Source of the DNA: Alphaproteobacteria bacterium
Lineage (GTDB): Bacteria; Pseudomonadota; Alphaproteobacteria; Thalassobaculales; Thalassobaculaceae
DNA: 64,000 bases
Direction of reading: 5' to 3'
Assembly (NCBI GenBank): GCA_024742605.1
Contig: JANSYC010000008.1
Span: 24,636-88,635 of the forward strand
Part shown: positions 16,048 through 24,569 of the stretch, in pieces
Position numbering within the stretch: the stretch's first letter is position 1
Layout of the letters: each line of letters starts with the position of its first letter
Program-made: the position numbers and the translations under genes
The notes under the pieces: generated by a model
Databases searched by the model: none
What the model was told of the DNA's origin: nothing
The model's input: the letters and a program-made list of their open reading frames with translations, nothing else

Positions 16048-17316
16048 ATGTCCACGACGACACCAGATGCGCCCGGGTCCGGCCTGCCCATGGATCGGTT
16101 GCCGCCACCGCCCGCGACCGCACCCTTCGCTCTGCTCGAGGGGGTGCGGGTGCTCGACCTGACCACCTCGGTGGCGGGGCCCTATGCCACCATGCTGCTG
16201 GGCGACTACGGCGCCGAGGTGGTGAAGGTTGAGCGGCCCCGGACCGGCGACGATGCGCGTCACTGGGGACCTCCCTTCCTGGACGGCGAGTCGCTCTGGT
16301 TCCTGTCCGTCAATCGGAACAAGTGCAGCGTGACCCTCGATTACCGTGATGGTCCGGGGCGGGCCTTGTTCGAGGATCTGGTGCGGGCCAGCGACGTGGT
16401 CGTCACCAATCAGGTGCCCCGTGTGCAGGAAAAGCTGGGCGCCGACTACGAAACCCTCAAGGCGCTTAAGCCGGATCTGATCTTTGCGGCGCTCACCGGT
16501 TTCGGCCTGACCGGATCCCGCAAGGACAAGCTGTGCTACGACCTGATCGCCGAGGGCTATTCCGGCGTCATGGATCTGACGGGCGAGTTCGAGAATCCGC
16601 CCCAGAAGGTCGGCACGCCGGCGGCGGATCTGCTGGCCGGACACGATCTGGCGCTCGCGGTGGTCTCCGCATTGTTCGCGCATCGGCAGACCGGGCAGGG
16701 GCGTCTGATCGACATCTCCCTGGTCGAGAGCATGACCCGCTTCATGGCCCCGCGCCTTGTCAGCTATCTGGGCTCGGGCGAGTTGCCGCGCCGTTCCGGT
16801 GCACGGGACAGCGTGATCTCGATCTATCAGGTGTTCGAAACGGCGGATCAGCCGATGACCCTGGCGATCGGCAATGACGGCATCTGGAAGCGGTTCTGGG
16901 TGGCCCTCGGTGAGCCCGAAATGGCGGACAATCCGGCCCATGCGACCAATGCGGACCGGCGCGCCGTGCGCGAGGCGATCGTGGGCGAGATTCAAGACCG
17001 GCTGGTGACGCGCGGGCGCGCCGACTGGCTGGCGCTGTTCGAGAGCGCGGGGGTGCCGGCCGGGCCGATTCAACGGCTGGACGAGGTGGCGGAAGATCCG
17101 GGGCTGGCGGAACGCGGGTTTCTGTACGCCCAGCCGCGACCCGGCAAGCCGGATGCCCCGCAACTGAACACCGGCGTGCACCTGGACGGTTCGCCGAACA
17201 GCCCGCGAATGCCACCACCGGGCCTTGGGGCGGACGCGGACGCTGTGCTCGGCGACTGGCTCGGGTACGATGCGGACAAGATCACCGAGGTCCGGGCCGC
17301 CGGCGCCCTCGGCTGA
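16048..17316 (+). CDS. CaiB/BaiF family CoA-transferase
   Basis: A 422-residue class III CoA-transferase. It starts the family pattern at VRVLDLTTSVAGPYATMLLG-DYGAEVVKVE, and has YDLIAEGYSGVMDLTGE and VGTPAADLLAG, whose Asp194 sits where the catalytic aspartate of the family forms the acyl anhydride. It moves CoA between carboxylic acids. First gene of the sigma-54-controlled operon (ribosome site GGAGG seven bases ahead), it could activate the incoming acid at the expense of a product CoA ester. The proline-rich first 25 residues are not part of the fold. Confidence 0.9.
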   Translation: MSTTTPDAPGSGLPMDRLPPPPATAPFALLEGVRVLDLTTSVAGPYATMLLGDYGAEVVKVERPRTGDDARHWGPPFLDGESLWFLSVNRNKCSVTLDYRDGPGRALFEDLVRASDVVVTNQVPRVQEKLGADYETLKALKPDLIFAALTGFGLTGSRKDKLCYDLIAEGYSGVMDLTGEFENPPQKVGTPAADLLAGHDLALAVVSALFAHRQTGQGRLIDISLVESMTRFMAPRLVSYLGSGELPRRSGARDSVISIYQVFETADQPMTLAIGNDGIWKRFWVALGEPEMADNPAHATNADRRAVREAIVGEIQDRLVTRGRADWLALFESAGVPAGPIQRLDEVAEDPGLAERGFLYAQPRPGKPDAPQLNTGVHLDGSPNSPRMPPPGLGADADAVLGDWLGYDADKITEVRAAGALG

Positions 17317-17342
17317 AACCGATACTGGGAAGGAAAGACCAG

Positions 17343-18122
17343 ATGGCCTTTGAGTCCATTCTGTACGAGGAAGACGGCCCGATCGGCTGGATCACCCTGA
17401 ACCGGCCGGATGACGGCAACATGTTCACGCCCGAAATGTGCCATGAGATCCGAGACTGTATCGAGGGCATCCGGCGCGAGACCCGCACCCGTGTGGTGGT
17501 GCTGACCGGGGCAGGCGACAAGTTCTTCTGCATCGGCGGTCGCAAGGAAGGTATGGAGGACACCACGCTCTATGCCGGTGTGCTGCCGACGCTGGAGATG
17601 TACGAGGCGATCGACAAACTGCAGAAGCCGGTGATCGCCATGGTCAACGGGTTCGCGGTCGGCGGCGGCAACGTGCTCCAGGTGGTCTGTGATCTGACCA
17701 TCGCCAAGCAGTCCGCGGTCTTCCGTCAGGTCGGCCCGATGATGGGCAGCTTCGACAGCGGCTACGGCACCTGGTACCTGGAAGACGCCATCGGCAAGAA
17801 GCGCGCGAAGGAGATGTGGTACACCAACCGCAAGATCTCCGCCGATCTGGCGCTCGACTGGGGTTTGGTGAACCGGGTCGTACCGGACGATGTCCTCCGG
17901 GAGGAGACCCGCGCCTGGGCGCTGGAGATTGCCGAGCGGGGTCCGTTTGCGCTGGCCGCCGTCAAGGGCGCGTTCAACGCGCGGCATGGCGGGGTCGGCG
18001 GCATGGGCCGGATGGCCCACGATCAGCTCCTGCGGCTGTACCTGAAGACCGACGAGGCCAAGGAGCTTTCGGCCAGCATGGGCGAGCGGCGCAAGCCCGA
18101 TCCCGACAAGTTCGGTCATTGA
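17343..18122 (+). CDS. Crotonase-fold protein, BadI/MenB-like (ring hydrolase candidate)
   Basis: A 259-residue crotonase-superfamily member. It lacks the two glutamates of classical enoyl-CoA hydratases and instead has the BadI/MenB signature: GFAVGGGNVLQVVCDLTIA, RQVGPMMGSFDSGYGT, KRAKEMWYTNRKISA and a C-terminal ERRKPDPDKF. BadI opens 2-ketocyclohexanecarboxyl-CoA to pimelyl-CoA; MenB makes the naphthoate ring. No menaquinone genes are near, and the operon contains ligase, dehydrogenase, hydratase and hydroxyacyl-CoA dehydrogenase genes, so a retro-Claisen ring-opening role is more likely. Assignment by motif reading, not by a search. Confidence 0.8.
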   Translation: MAFESILYEEDGPIGWITLNRPDDGNMFTPEMCHEIRDCIEGIRRETRTRVVVLTGAGDKFFCIGGRKEGMEDTTLYAGVLPTLEMYEAIDKLQKPVIAMVNGFAVGGGNVLQVVCDLTIAKQSAVFRQVGPMMGSFDSGYGTWYLEDAIGKKRAKEMWYTNRKISADLALDWGLVNRVVPDDVLREETRAWALEIAERGPFALAAVKGAFNARHGGVGGMGRMAHDQLLRLYLKTDEAKELSASMGERRKPDPDKFGH

Positions 18123-18138
18123 GTGGACGGACGCTGAC

Positions 18139-19824
18139 ATGAGTCGTCTGCTCACCCTGCACGACCCGGCTGTCGCCAACGCCTATCGCGCGGCCGGTCT
18201 CTGGCATGACGAGACGTTCTACGCGCTGCTCTCCAAGCACGCGGCGGCCCGGCCGGGCGGCCATGCGCTTCGCGACGGCGTCCGCCGTCTGACCTGGGCC
18301 GAGCTCAAGGCCTGGGTCGATGCGATCGCCGATACGCTGCATGAGACCGGCGTGCGGAGCGGGGAACGGGTGGCGCTGTGGGGCTCGAACCGGGCGGAGA
18401 TCGTCGCCTGCTTTCTGGCCTGCTCCCGGAACGGCTATGTCTGCAACCCCTCACTCCACCGGAACTACACGGTCGAGGAGATCACCGGCCTGCTGCACCG
18501 GGTGCGCGCCACGGTGGCGGTCGTGGAAGAGGGCTGGGGCGCGGACACCGACCGGCACGATCCCTTCGGGCCGATCACGGCCCTGCCGGACATGCGCCGT
18601 GTGTTTCGGCTTCCCAAAGCGCGGGAGAGTGGCGATCTGCCGCCGCCCGGCACGCGGCCGCGCCACCTGCGCGCGCCCGACCCGAACGCCGACAGCGTCT
18701 GCTATCTCGCCTTCACCAGCGGCACCACCGGCGCGCCGAAGGGCGTGATGCATTGCGACAACTCGCTGCTGGCCAACTGCCGGGATCTGGTGGCGGACTG
18801 GGACCACGATCACGAGACCGTCCTGCTGTCGCTCTCGCCGCTGAGCCATCACATCGCCTGGGTCGCGGTCGGCCAGGCCATGGTGGCGGGGATGGAACTG
18901 GTGGTCGACGATCCGGGCCCCGGTCTGAGCCGGCTCGACTGGATGCTCGAGAGCGGGGCGACCTACGTCATGGGGGTGCCGACCCATGCGATGGACATTC
19001 AGGCCGAGCAGGCCCGGCGCGGGATCGCCAAGCTGGGTGCCGTGGATCTGTTCTACATGGCCGGCGCCCCGATCCCGCCCGCCGTGGCCGAGCGGTTCCT
19101 GCAGCAGGGGATCCGGCCGCAGAACATCTACGGCATGACCGAGAACTCCTCCCATCAGTACACCCACCCCCATGACGATGCGGTCACCGTATGCACCACC
19201 TGCGGGCGCGGCGGTCCGGCCTATTCGGTGCGGATCTTCGATCAGGAGAACCCGGACATCAAGGTTCCCTCGGGCACCATCGGGCAGATCGGCGGCAAGG
19301 GGGCGGCGCTGATGCTGGGCTATTTCGACAACCAGGAGGCCACCGAGCGATCCTTCAACGCCGACGGATGGTTCCTGTCCGGCGATCTGGGCGTGCTGGA
19401 TGCGGCCGGGAATCTGTCCATCGTCGGTCGGCTGAAGGACGTGGTGATCCGGGGCGGCCACAACATCTTCCCGGCCCGGGTCGAGGATCTGGCGGTCAAA
19501 CATCCCGCCATCGCCAAGGCCGCAGCCTTTCCGGTGCCGGACGAGCGGCTGGGCGAGCGGCTGTGTCTGGCCGTGCTGCTGTCGGGGGACACCGCTCCCG
19601 ATGCCGATGCGGTCTTGCATCACCTTTACGCGACCGGGCTGTCGAAATACGACATGCCGGAATACTTCCTGGTGATGGACGCGTTTCCGATGACCCCCAG
19701 CGGCAAGATCCTGAAGCGGGAACTGGCGGACTGGGCGAAAGCCGGACGGATCGCGCCCGCGCCCTGCCGGTTCACGGCGCCCGAAATCCTGCCGAGAAAC
19801 CACAAGGAGGGGGCGACCCCATGA
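18139..19824 (+). CDS. AMP-dependent acyl-CoA synthetase/ligase
   Basis: A 561-residue member of the ANL superfamily. P-loop-like A3 motif AFTSGTTGAPKGVMH, A5 NIYGMTENS, A7/A8 hinge region WFLSGDLG and GRLKDVVIRGGHNIFPARVEDL, and the A10 lysine in PMTPSGKILKREL are all present. It should adenylate a carboxylic acid and form its CoA thioester in the cytoplasm. Context and the SHHIAWVAVG segment suggest a cyclohexanecarboxylate-CoA-ligase-like (AliA-type) enzyme; that specificity is inference. The ORF overlaps the next gene by four bases. Confidence 0.92.
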   Translation: MSRLLTLHDPAVANAYRAAGLWHDETFYALLSKHAAARPGGHALRDGVRRLTWAELKAWVDAIADTLHETGVRSGERVALWGSNRAEIVACFLACSRNGYVCNPSLHRNYTVEEITGLLHRVRATVAVVEEGWGADTDRHDPFGPITALPDMRRVFRLPKARESGDLPPPGTRPRHLRAPDPNADSVCYLAFTSGTTGAPKGVMHCDNSLLANCRDLVADWDHDHETVLLSLSPLSHHIAWVAVGQAMVAGMELVVDDPGPGLSRLDWMLESGATYVMGVPTHAMDIQAEQARRGIAKLGAVDLFYMAGAPIPPAVAERFLQQGIRPQNIYGMTENSSHQYTHPHDDAVTVCTTCGRGGPAYSVRIFDQENPDIKVPSGTIGQIGGKGAALMLGYFDNQEATERSFNADGWFLSGDLGVLDAAGNLSIVGRLKDVVIRGGHNIFPARVEDLAVKHPAIAKAAAFPVPDERLGERLCLAVLLSGDTAPDADAVLHHLYATGLSKYDMPEYFLVMDAFPMTPSGKILKRELADWAKAGRIAPAPCRFTAPEILPRNHKEGATP

Positions 19825-20591
19825 GTTTGAGCCTGGAGATCCGAGATCGCATCGCGATCCTGACCCTCGACCGCCAGGATGCGCTGAACGCCCTGAATTT
19901 CGCGCTGATCGGCGAGATCTCTGCCAAGCTCGAGCAGGTCGCAGCGTCGGACGCGCGGGGGCTGATCGTCACCGGGGCCGGGCCGAAGGCGTTCTGCGCG
20001 GGGGCCGATATCAAGGAGCTGATGGGCCGGGATCTGATGGCCCAGAAACGCGGCGCCGAACTGGGGCAGCGGACCTTTCAGAAGATCGCCGATCTGGAGA
20101 TCCCGTCGCTGGCGCTGATCAACGGGTTCTGTTTCGGCGGCGGGCTGGAGATGGCTCTGGGCTGCACCTTCCGGCTGGCGGTGCCGAAGGCCAAGATGGG
20201 TCTGCCGGAGATCAAGCTGGGGCTGATTCCGGGATATGGCGGCACCCAGCGCCTGCCGCGCCTGATCGGCGAGGGAAGGGCCCTGGACATGATCCTGTCG
20301 GGCCGGTTCGTCGGCGCCGAGGAGGCGGAGCGGATCGGGCTGGTCACAAAGCTGACCGAGACCGAGGATCCGATGGGGGAGGCGATTGCGTATCTCGCTG
20401 CCGTCACCCAGTACGGCCTGCCGGCCCTGGCGCTGGCAAAATCGGCGGTGGCCCGGGCGCTGGATCTGCCGGTTGTCGAGGGTCTGAAGATCGAGGCGGA
20501 CCTCTCGACCCTGGCCTTCAACACCGAGGACGCCAATGAGGGGCTGGCCGCCTTCGTCGAAAAACGCCCTGCCGTCTTCAAGGACCGATGA
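19821..20591 (+). CDS. Enoyl-CoA hydratase
   Basis: A 256-residue crotonase with both catalytic glutamates: Glu110 in FGGGLEMALGC and Glu130 in GLPEIKLGLIPGYGG. It should hydrate a 2-enoyl-CoA to the 3-hydroxyacyl-CoA, downstream of the acyl-CoA dehydrogenase step; in alicyclic pathways the equivalent is BadK. The start is ATG 19821, overlapping the ligase stop (ATGA), preceded by AAGGAGGGGG. The stop overlaps the dehydrogenase start in the same way, so the three genes are translationally coupled. Confidence 0.92.
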   Translation: MSLSLEIRDRIAILTLDRQDALNALNFALIGEISAKLEQVAASDARGLIVTGAGPKAFCAGADIKELMGRDLMAQKRGAELGQRTFQKIADLEIPSLALINGFCFGGGLEMALGCTFRLAVPKAKMGLPEIKLGLIPGYGGTQRLPRLIGEGRALDMILSGRFVGAEEAERIGLVTKLTETEDPMGEAIAYLAAVTQYGLPALALAKSAVARALDLPVVEGLKIEADLSTLAFNTEDANEGLAAFVEKRPAVFKDR

Positions 20592-21775
20592 GCATGCATC
20601 AGACCGTACTGGATCGCCTGGACGAGAGCCTGGATCTGCCCGAGGACGAGCGGATGGTGCTCGAGAGCGTCAAGCAGCTGGCGGCCGACAAGATCGCGCC
20701 GCGGGCCGCCGACTACGACCGGAGCTCGATCTTTCCCCAGGACAATATCGACGAGATGAACGCGCTGGGCATGAACGCGATGTTCGTGCCGGAGGCATAT
20801 GGCGGGCTGGGGTTGAGCTACACCGTCTATCTGGCCTGCGTGCGGGAGATCTCGAAGGCCTGTGCCTCCACCGGTATCATCTGGGCGACCAATTTCCACG
20901 GCATGAAGCCGGTGATGGATTTCGGCACCGAGGCGCAGAAGCAGCGGATTCTGCCGACCATCGCCGAGGGCGGGCTGGGCTCGCTCTGCATCACCGAGCC
21001 GACCGCCGGGTCCGACGCCACCGGCATGAAGACCCGGTTCACGCCCAAGGGCAACGACACGGTCGTGGTAAACGGCGGCAAGATCTTCATCTCGAACGGA
21101 GACGTGGCGGACCATCTGCTGGTGTTTGGCAAATGGAGCGAGATCGACGATCCCAAGGGCGCGATCACCGCCCTGGTGGTCGACAAGGGCACGCCGGGCC
21201 TCAACGTGCTCCGCAAGGAAGAGAAGATGGGACACAGGGCCGCCACCACGGTGGCGCTGTCCTTCGAGGACATGGAGGTCAGCCGCGACAATGTGATCGG
21301 CGCGCCGGGCGAAGGCCTGAAGATCCTGCTCGCCTCGCTGAACAAGTCCCGGCCCAGCGTGGCGGCCCAGGCGCTCGGGATCGCACGCGCGGCCTTCGAT
21401 GACTCGATCGCCTATATCAACGATCGCAAGCAGTCGGGCCGCCGGATCATCGATTTCCAGGGCATTCAGTTCACGCTGGCCGATCTTGCGACCGATCTGG
21501 CCATGTGCGAGGGCTGGCTGTGGCGGATCGGCAGGATGGTGGATGCGGGCGCCACCGATTTCGGGATCGAGGCCTCGATGCTGAAGATGCGTGGCTCCGA
21601 CCTCGCCATGAAGATCTCGGACGAGGCGGTTCAGCTCCACGGCGGCTACGGCTACTGCCAGGACTATCGGGTCGAGCGGCTGATGCGGGACGCCAAGATC
21701 ACCCAGATCTGGGAGGGCACCAACCAGATCCATCGCCAACTGATCGGCCGCCACTTTGCGGAGCGGCTCCGATGA
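20588..21775 (+). CDS. Acyl-CoA dehydrogenase
   Basis: A 395-residue FAD-dependent acyl-CoA dehydrogenase. It has the flavin/substrate loop LCITEPTAGSDATGMKTR, the C-terminal HGGYGYCQDYRVERLMRD and the catalytic Glu376 in IWEGTNQIHR. It oxidises the acyl-CoA to the 2-enoyl-CoA and passes electrons to ETF. No ETF genes are in the window. Placed between hydratase and hydroxyacyl-CoA dehydrogenase genes; in the alicyclic model it corresponds to AliB. It is followed by a palindromic intergenic element that separates it from the next gene by 129 bases. Confidence 0.93.
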   Translation: MSMHQTVLDRLDESLDLPEDERMVLESVKQLAADKIAPRAADYDRSSIFPQDNIDEMNALGMNAMFVPEAYGGLGLSYTVYLACVREISKACASTGIIWATNFHGMKPVMDFGTEAQKQRILPTIAEGGLGSLCITEPTAGSDATGMKTRFTPKGNDTVVVNGGKIFISNGDVADHLLVFGKWSEIDDPKGAITALVVDKGTPGLNVLRKEEKMGHRAATTVALSFEDMEVSRDNVIGAPGEGLKILLASLNKSRPSVAAQALGIARAAFDDSIAYINDRKQSGRRIIDFQGIQFTLADLATDLAMCEGWLWRIGRMVDAGATDFGIEASMLKMRGSDLAMKISDEAVQLHGGYGYCQDYRVERLMRDAKITQIWEGTNQIHRQLIGRHFAERLR

Positions 21776-21789
21776 ACCAGCCCACCACC

Positions 21790-21886
21790 GTCATTGCCGC
21801 GCAGGCGCGAACCCAAGGGGCCATCGGAACGCGGCGACCGGGATTACCGGTGGCGCGAGACTGACGAAGAGAGGGCGGGCGATGAC
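21790..21886. repeat. Palindromic intergenic element (REP/MITE-like)
   Basis: A ~97-base element bounded by GTCATTGCC (21790-21798) and GGCGATGAC (21878-21886), inverted copies with one mismatch, with further internal symmetry (CCGGGATTACCGG). The GTCATTGCCGCGCAGGCG start resembles widespread alphaproteobacterial intergenic repeats. It fills the only sizeable gap inside the operon. No second copy is obvious in this window, so repeat status needs the rest of the genome. A 30-codon ORF inside it (from 21772) is not a gene. Confidence 0.55.
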
Positions 21887-21904
21887 CGCCGGGGAGAGGA
21901 TTGA

Positions 21905-22780
21905 ATGACCGAAATCAGCACCGTCGGCGTCTGCGGCGCCGGAACCATGGGGGCGGGGATCGCCATCGTCGCGGCCCGTGCCGGCCATCGTGTCGTCCTC
22001 TACGATACCAAGACCGAGACCCTGGAGCGCGCCGCCACGCAGACCGCCGGGTTCTTCGGGAAATCGGTCGAGCGCGGCAAGCTGACCCAGGAGCAGGTGG
22101 ACGGCTTCCTCGGGGCCTATACCCGGACGACCGATATCAACGCGCTGGCCGACTGCGATCTGGTGATCGAAGCGGTGTTCGAGAACCTGGTGGTGAAACG
22201 GGAGCTGTTCGGGAAACTGAACGGTATTTGCCCCGCGCACACGATCTTCGCCTCCAACACCTCGACCCTGTCGATCACCGAGATCGCCGGGGGCTGCGGG
22301 CGGGAGGACCGGGTGGTGGGCATGCATTTCTGCCTGCCGGCCCAGCTCATGAAGCTGGTCGAGATGTCGCCCGGGCTGAACACCTCACCGGACAGTTTCC
22401 GGACGGCGTGGGCGTTCTGCGAGGCGCTGGGTCAGCGGCCGGTCAGGACCAAGGACAGCCCGGGGTTCGTGCTGAACTACTTCCTGGTGCCGTTCAACAA
22501 CGACGTGATCCGGATGGTCGAGGCCGGGGTGGCGGAGCCCGCCGATATCGACCGGGCGATTAAGGCCGGGCTCGGCTACAAGATGGGACCCTGCGAGCTG
22601 CTGGACCTGATCGGGCTCGACACCCAGGTGCTGCTCTGCGAGGCGTTCTACGACGTCACCCATGATGCGCGCTGCGCCGCACCGCCCCTGCTGAAGCGCA
22701 TGGTGGCCGCCGGCCATCTGGGCCGGAAATCAGGGCGCGGATTCTTCCAGTACGACAAAGACGCGATGTTCGGGGGCTGA
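21905..22780 (+). CDS. 3-hydroxyacyl-CoA dehydrogenase, NAD-binding part (PaaH/HbdA-like)
   Basis: A 291-residue enzyme. The NAD site is VCGAGTMGAGIA; SNTSTLSITEIA and His141 in MHFCLP give the catalytic region (the usual motif is HFFNP), and DSPGFVLNYFLVP begins the C-terminal helical domain ending with GRKSGRGFFQYD. It oxidises 3-hydroxyacyl-CoA to 3-ketoacyl-CoA. It lies directly after the palindromic element with its own ATG, and three bases before a gene that looks like the second half of PaaH-type enzymes; together they total 506 residues, about the size of the fused enzyme. Confidence 0.9.
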   Translation: MTEISTVGVCGAGTMGAGIAIVAARAGHRVVLYDTKTETLERAATQTAGFFGKSVERGKLTQEQVDGFLGAYTRTTDINALADCDLVIEAVFENLVVKRELFGKLNGICPAHTIFASNTSTLSITEIAGGCGREDRVVGMHFCLPAQLMKLVEMSPGLNTSPDSFRTAWAFCEALGQRPVRTKDSPGFVLNYFLVPFNNDVIRMVEAGVAEPADIDRAIKAGLGYKMGPCELLDLIGLDTQVLLCEAFYDVTHDARCAAPPLLKRMVAAGHLGRKSGRGFFQYDKDAMFGG

Positions 22781-22783
22781 GAC

Positions 22784-23431
22784 ATGAACACATTTCAGAT
22801 CATCGATGCGGGCGAGAGCCGGTCCTTTCCGCTGGGCGACCCGTTCCGCGATGCCGCCGGAGACAGCGGCGACATTCTGGTCTTTCTCGGCGCTGGCGCC
22901 ACAGCGGCGTACCGACCCGATGCGTCGAAGACGGCCATTCTGGTCGAGCTTGGCACCGAATGCCTGGGCGTGGCGACTGGCGAGTCGCGCGGCGAGGAAG
23001 GGTCGAACGCGCTCGGCGTCGCGCGCTTCCGGCTGGGCGACGGAGAGCCGAGCGACCTGATCGAGCTGGTCCGGCAGCCGGCGACCGATCCAAAGGCCCT
23101 GGACGCGGCGAAGGCCCTGCTGGAGGGCGCCGGATTCCAGGTCTCGGTCTGTGCCGATTTCGCCGGACGGATTCTCGACCGGCTGATCCGTCCCTATTAC
23201 AACGAAGCGCTGGCCAAGCTGGACGAGGGTCTGGCCAGCGCCTCCGACATGGATCTGACCGTCAAGCTGGGCCTTGGATATCCGGAAGGGCCGATCGAGC
23301 TGCTGGAGCGGACCGGCCTGCACCATCATCACGACGTGACCCAGGCGCTGTTCGAGGTCTATGGCACCAAGCACTATGCGCCCGCCCGCCGGGCTAAGGT
23401 GGCTAAGCAACGCTCGGAGCAGGGATCGTGA
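22784..23431 (+). CDS. Stand-alone C-terminal 3-hydroxyacyl-CoA dehydrogenase domain
   Basis: A 215-residue protein. Its second half (LDRLIRPYYNEALAKLDEGL, then LGLGYPEGPIELLERTGL and VYGTKHYAPARRAK) is a 3HCDH C-terminal domain; no NAD-binding GxGxxG is present. The first ~100 residues resemble the degenerate linking domain that joins the two C-terminal domains in long PaaH/PaaC proteins. With the gene three bases upstream it appears to be a split version of that fused enzyme and probably forms a complex with it. The stop overlaps the next GTG start. Confidence 0.75.
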   Translation: MNTFQIIDAGESRSFPLGDPFRDAAGDSGDILVFLGAGATAAYRPDASKTAILVELGTECLGVATGESRGEEGSNALGVARFRLGDGEPSDLIELVRQPATDPKALDAAKALLEGAGFQVSVCADFAGRILDRLIRPYYNEALAKLDEGLASASDMDLTVKLGLGYPEGPIELLERTGLHHHHDVTQALFEVYGTKHYAPARRAKVAKQRSEQGS

Positions 23432-24567
23432 CCGGACCCGGGAGGCCGGCCCGGAAACCGCTGAAGGGCGTCCGCGTTCTCGACTTCTCGACCCTGCTGC
23501 CGGGGCCGATGGCGACCCTGCTGCTGGCGGAGGCCGGTGCCGAGGTCATCAAGGTCGAGCGCCCCGGAACCGGCGAGGACATGCGGCAGTACCCGCCCAT
23601 GCTGACCGCCGACACCGGGGTCAATTTCGCGCTTTTGAACCGGGGAAAACGTTCCCTGACATCGGATCTGAAGAATCCAGAAGAAATCATAAAAATCAAA
23701 GTTTTACTAAAACAAACTGATGTGTTGATCGAACAGTTTCGACCCGGTGTGATGGCCCGATTGGGGCTGGGATACGAGGACCTTAAAGCGATCAACCCGG
23801 CGCTGGTCTACTGTTCGATCACCGGCTACGGCCAGACCGGGCCGAAGGCCGATGTGGCGGCGCATGATCTCAATTACATCGCCGAGGCGGGGCTGCTGGG
23901 ACTCGGCGCCGATGCCTCCGGCGCGCCGGTGCTGCCGCCGGCCCTGATCGCGGATATCGCCGGTGGAACCTACCCGGCGGTGATCTCGATCCTGATGGCC
24001 CTGCGCGAGGCGGAGCGGACCGGCGAGGGGGCGCATCTGGACATCGCCATGTCCGACAACATGTTCGCCTTCATGTACTGGGCACTGGGGGAGCGGGAGG
24101 TGCAGGGCAAGGACCCGGTTCCGGGCGGTGAGCTGGTCACCGGCGGCTCGCCCCGCTATCAGATCTACCGCTGCGCCGACGGCCGCTACATGGCGGCGGC
24201 CCCGCTGGAGCCGAAGTTCTGGGCGAACTTCTGCCGGGTGATCGAGCTTCCCGAGGCGCTCTGCGACGACCGCACGGATCCACTCGCCACCAAGACCGCG
24301 ATCGCCGAGATCGTGGCCGGGCGCAGCAGCGCTGACTGGGAGATCGCTTTCGACGGTGTCGATGCCTGCGTCGCCATCGTGCGCACGCTCTCCGAGGCTG
24401 CGGCCGATCCGCATTTTCAGGCGCGCGGCCTGTTCAGAGGGACGATGGCCGTGGGCGACCGCACCGTGACGCCGCTGCCGGTGCCGATCGCGCCGATCTA
24501 CCGGGATCCGGACGGCGGGGCGGTGCCGCCGGCACTGGGCGAAATGAATGCCGAGGGGGAGAACTGA
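23428..24567 (+). CDS. CaiB/BaiF family protein, alpha-methylacyl-CoA racemase-like
   Basis: A 379-residue CaiB-fold protein. In place of a typical transferase site it shows the racemase pattern: His146/Asp147 in AAHDLNYIAEAGLLG and Asp176 in LIADIAGGTYPA, matching AMACR catalytic residues. It may invert the alpha carbon of a branched or cyclic acyl-CoA so that the dehydrogenase can use it; a CoA-transferase role cannot be excluded. GTG start overlaps the preceding stop (GTGA). About 60 bases at 23671-23730 (NPEEIIKIKVLLKQTDVLI) are conspicuously AT-rich inside an otherwise GC-rich gene. Confidence 0.85.
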   Translation: MTGPGRPARKPLKGVRVLDFSTLLPGPMATLLLAEAGAEVIKVERPGTGEDMRQYPPMLTADTGVNFALLNRGKRSLTSDLKNPEEIIKIKVLLKQTDVLIEQFRPGVMARLGLGYEDLKAINPALVYCSITGYGQTGPKADVAAHDLNYIAEAGLLGLGADASGAPVLPPALIADIAGGTYPAVISILMALREAERTGEGAHLDIAMSDNMFAFMYWALGEREVQGKDPVPGGELVTGGSPRYQIYRCADGRYMAAAPLEPKFWANFCRVIELPEALCDDRTDPLATKTAIAEIVAGRSSADWEIAFDGVDACVAIVRTLSEAAADPHFQARGLFRGTMAVGDRTVTPLPVPIAPIYRDPDGGAVPPALGEMNAEGEN

Positions 24568-24569
24568 GC

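Noticed and set aside
17343..18122. MenB (naphthoate synthase)
   Set aside because: Motifs are shared with BadI, but no other menaquinone genes are present and the operon is a CoA-ester degradation set.
21772..21864. 30-codon ORF starting at the acyl-CoA dehydrogenase stop
   Set aside because: It lies inside the palindromic intergenic element and resembles a translated repeat.
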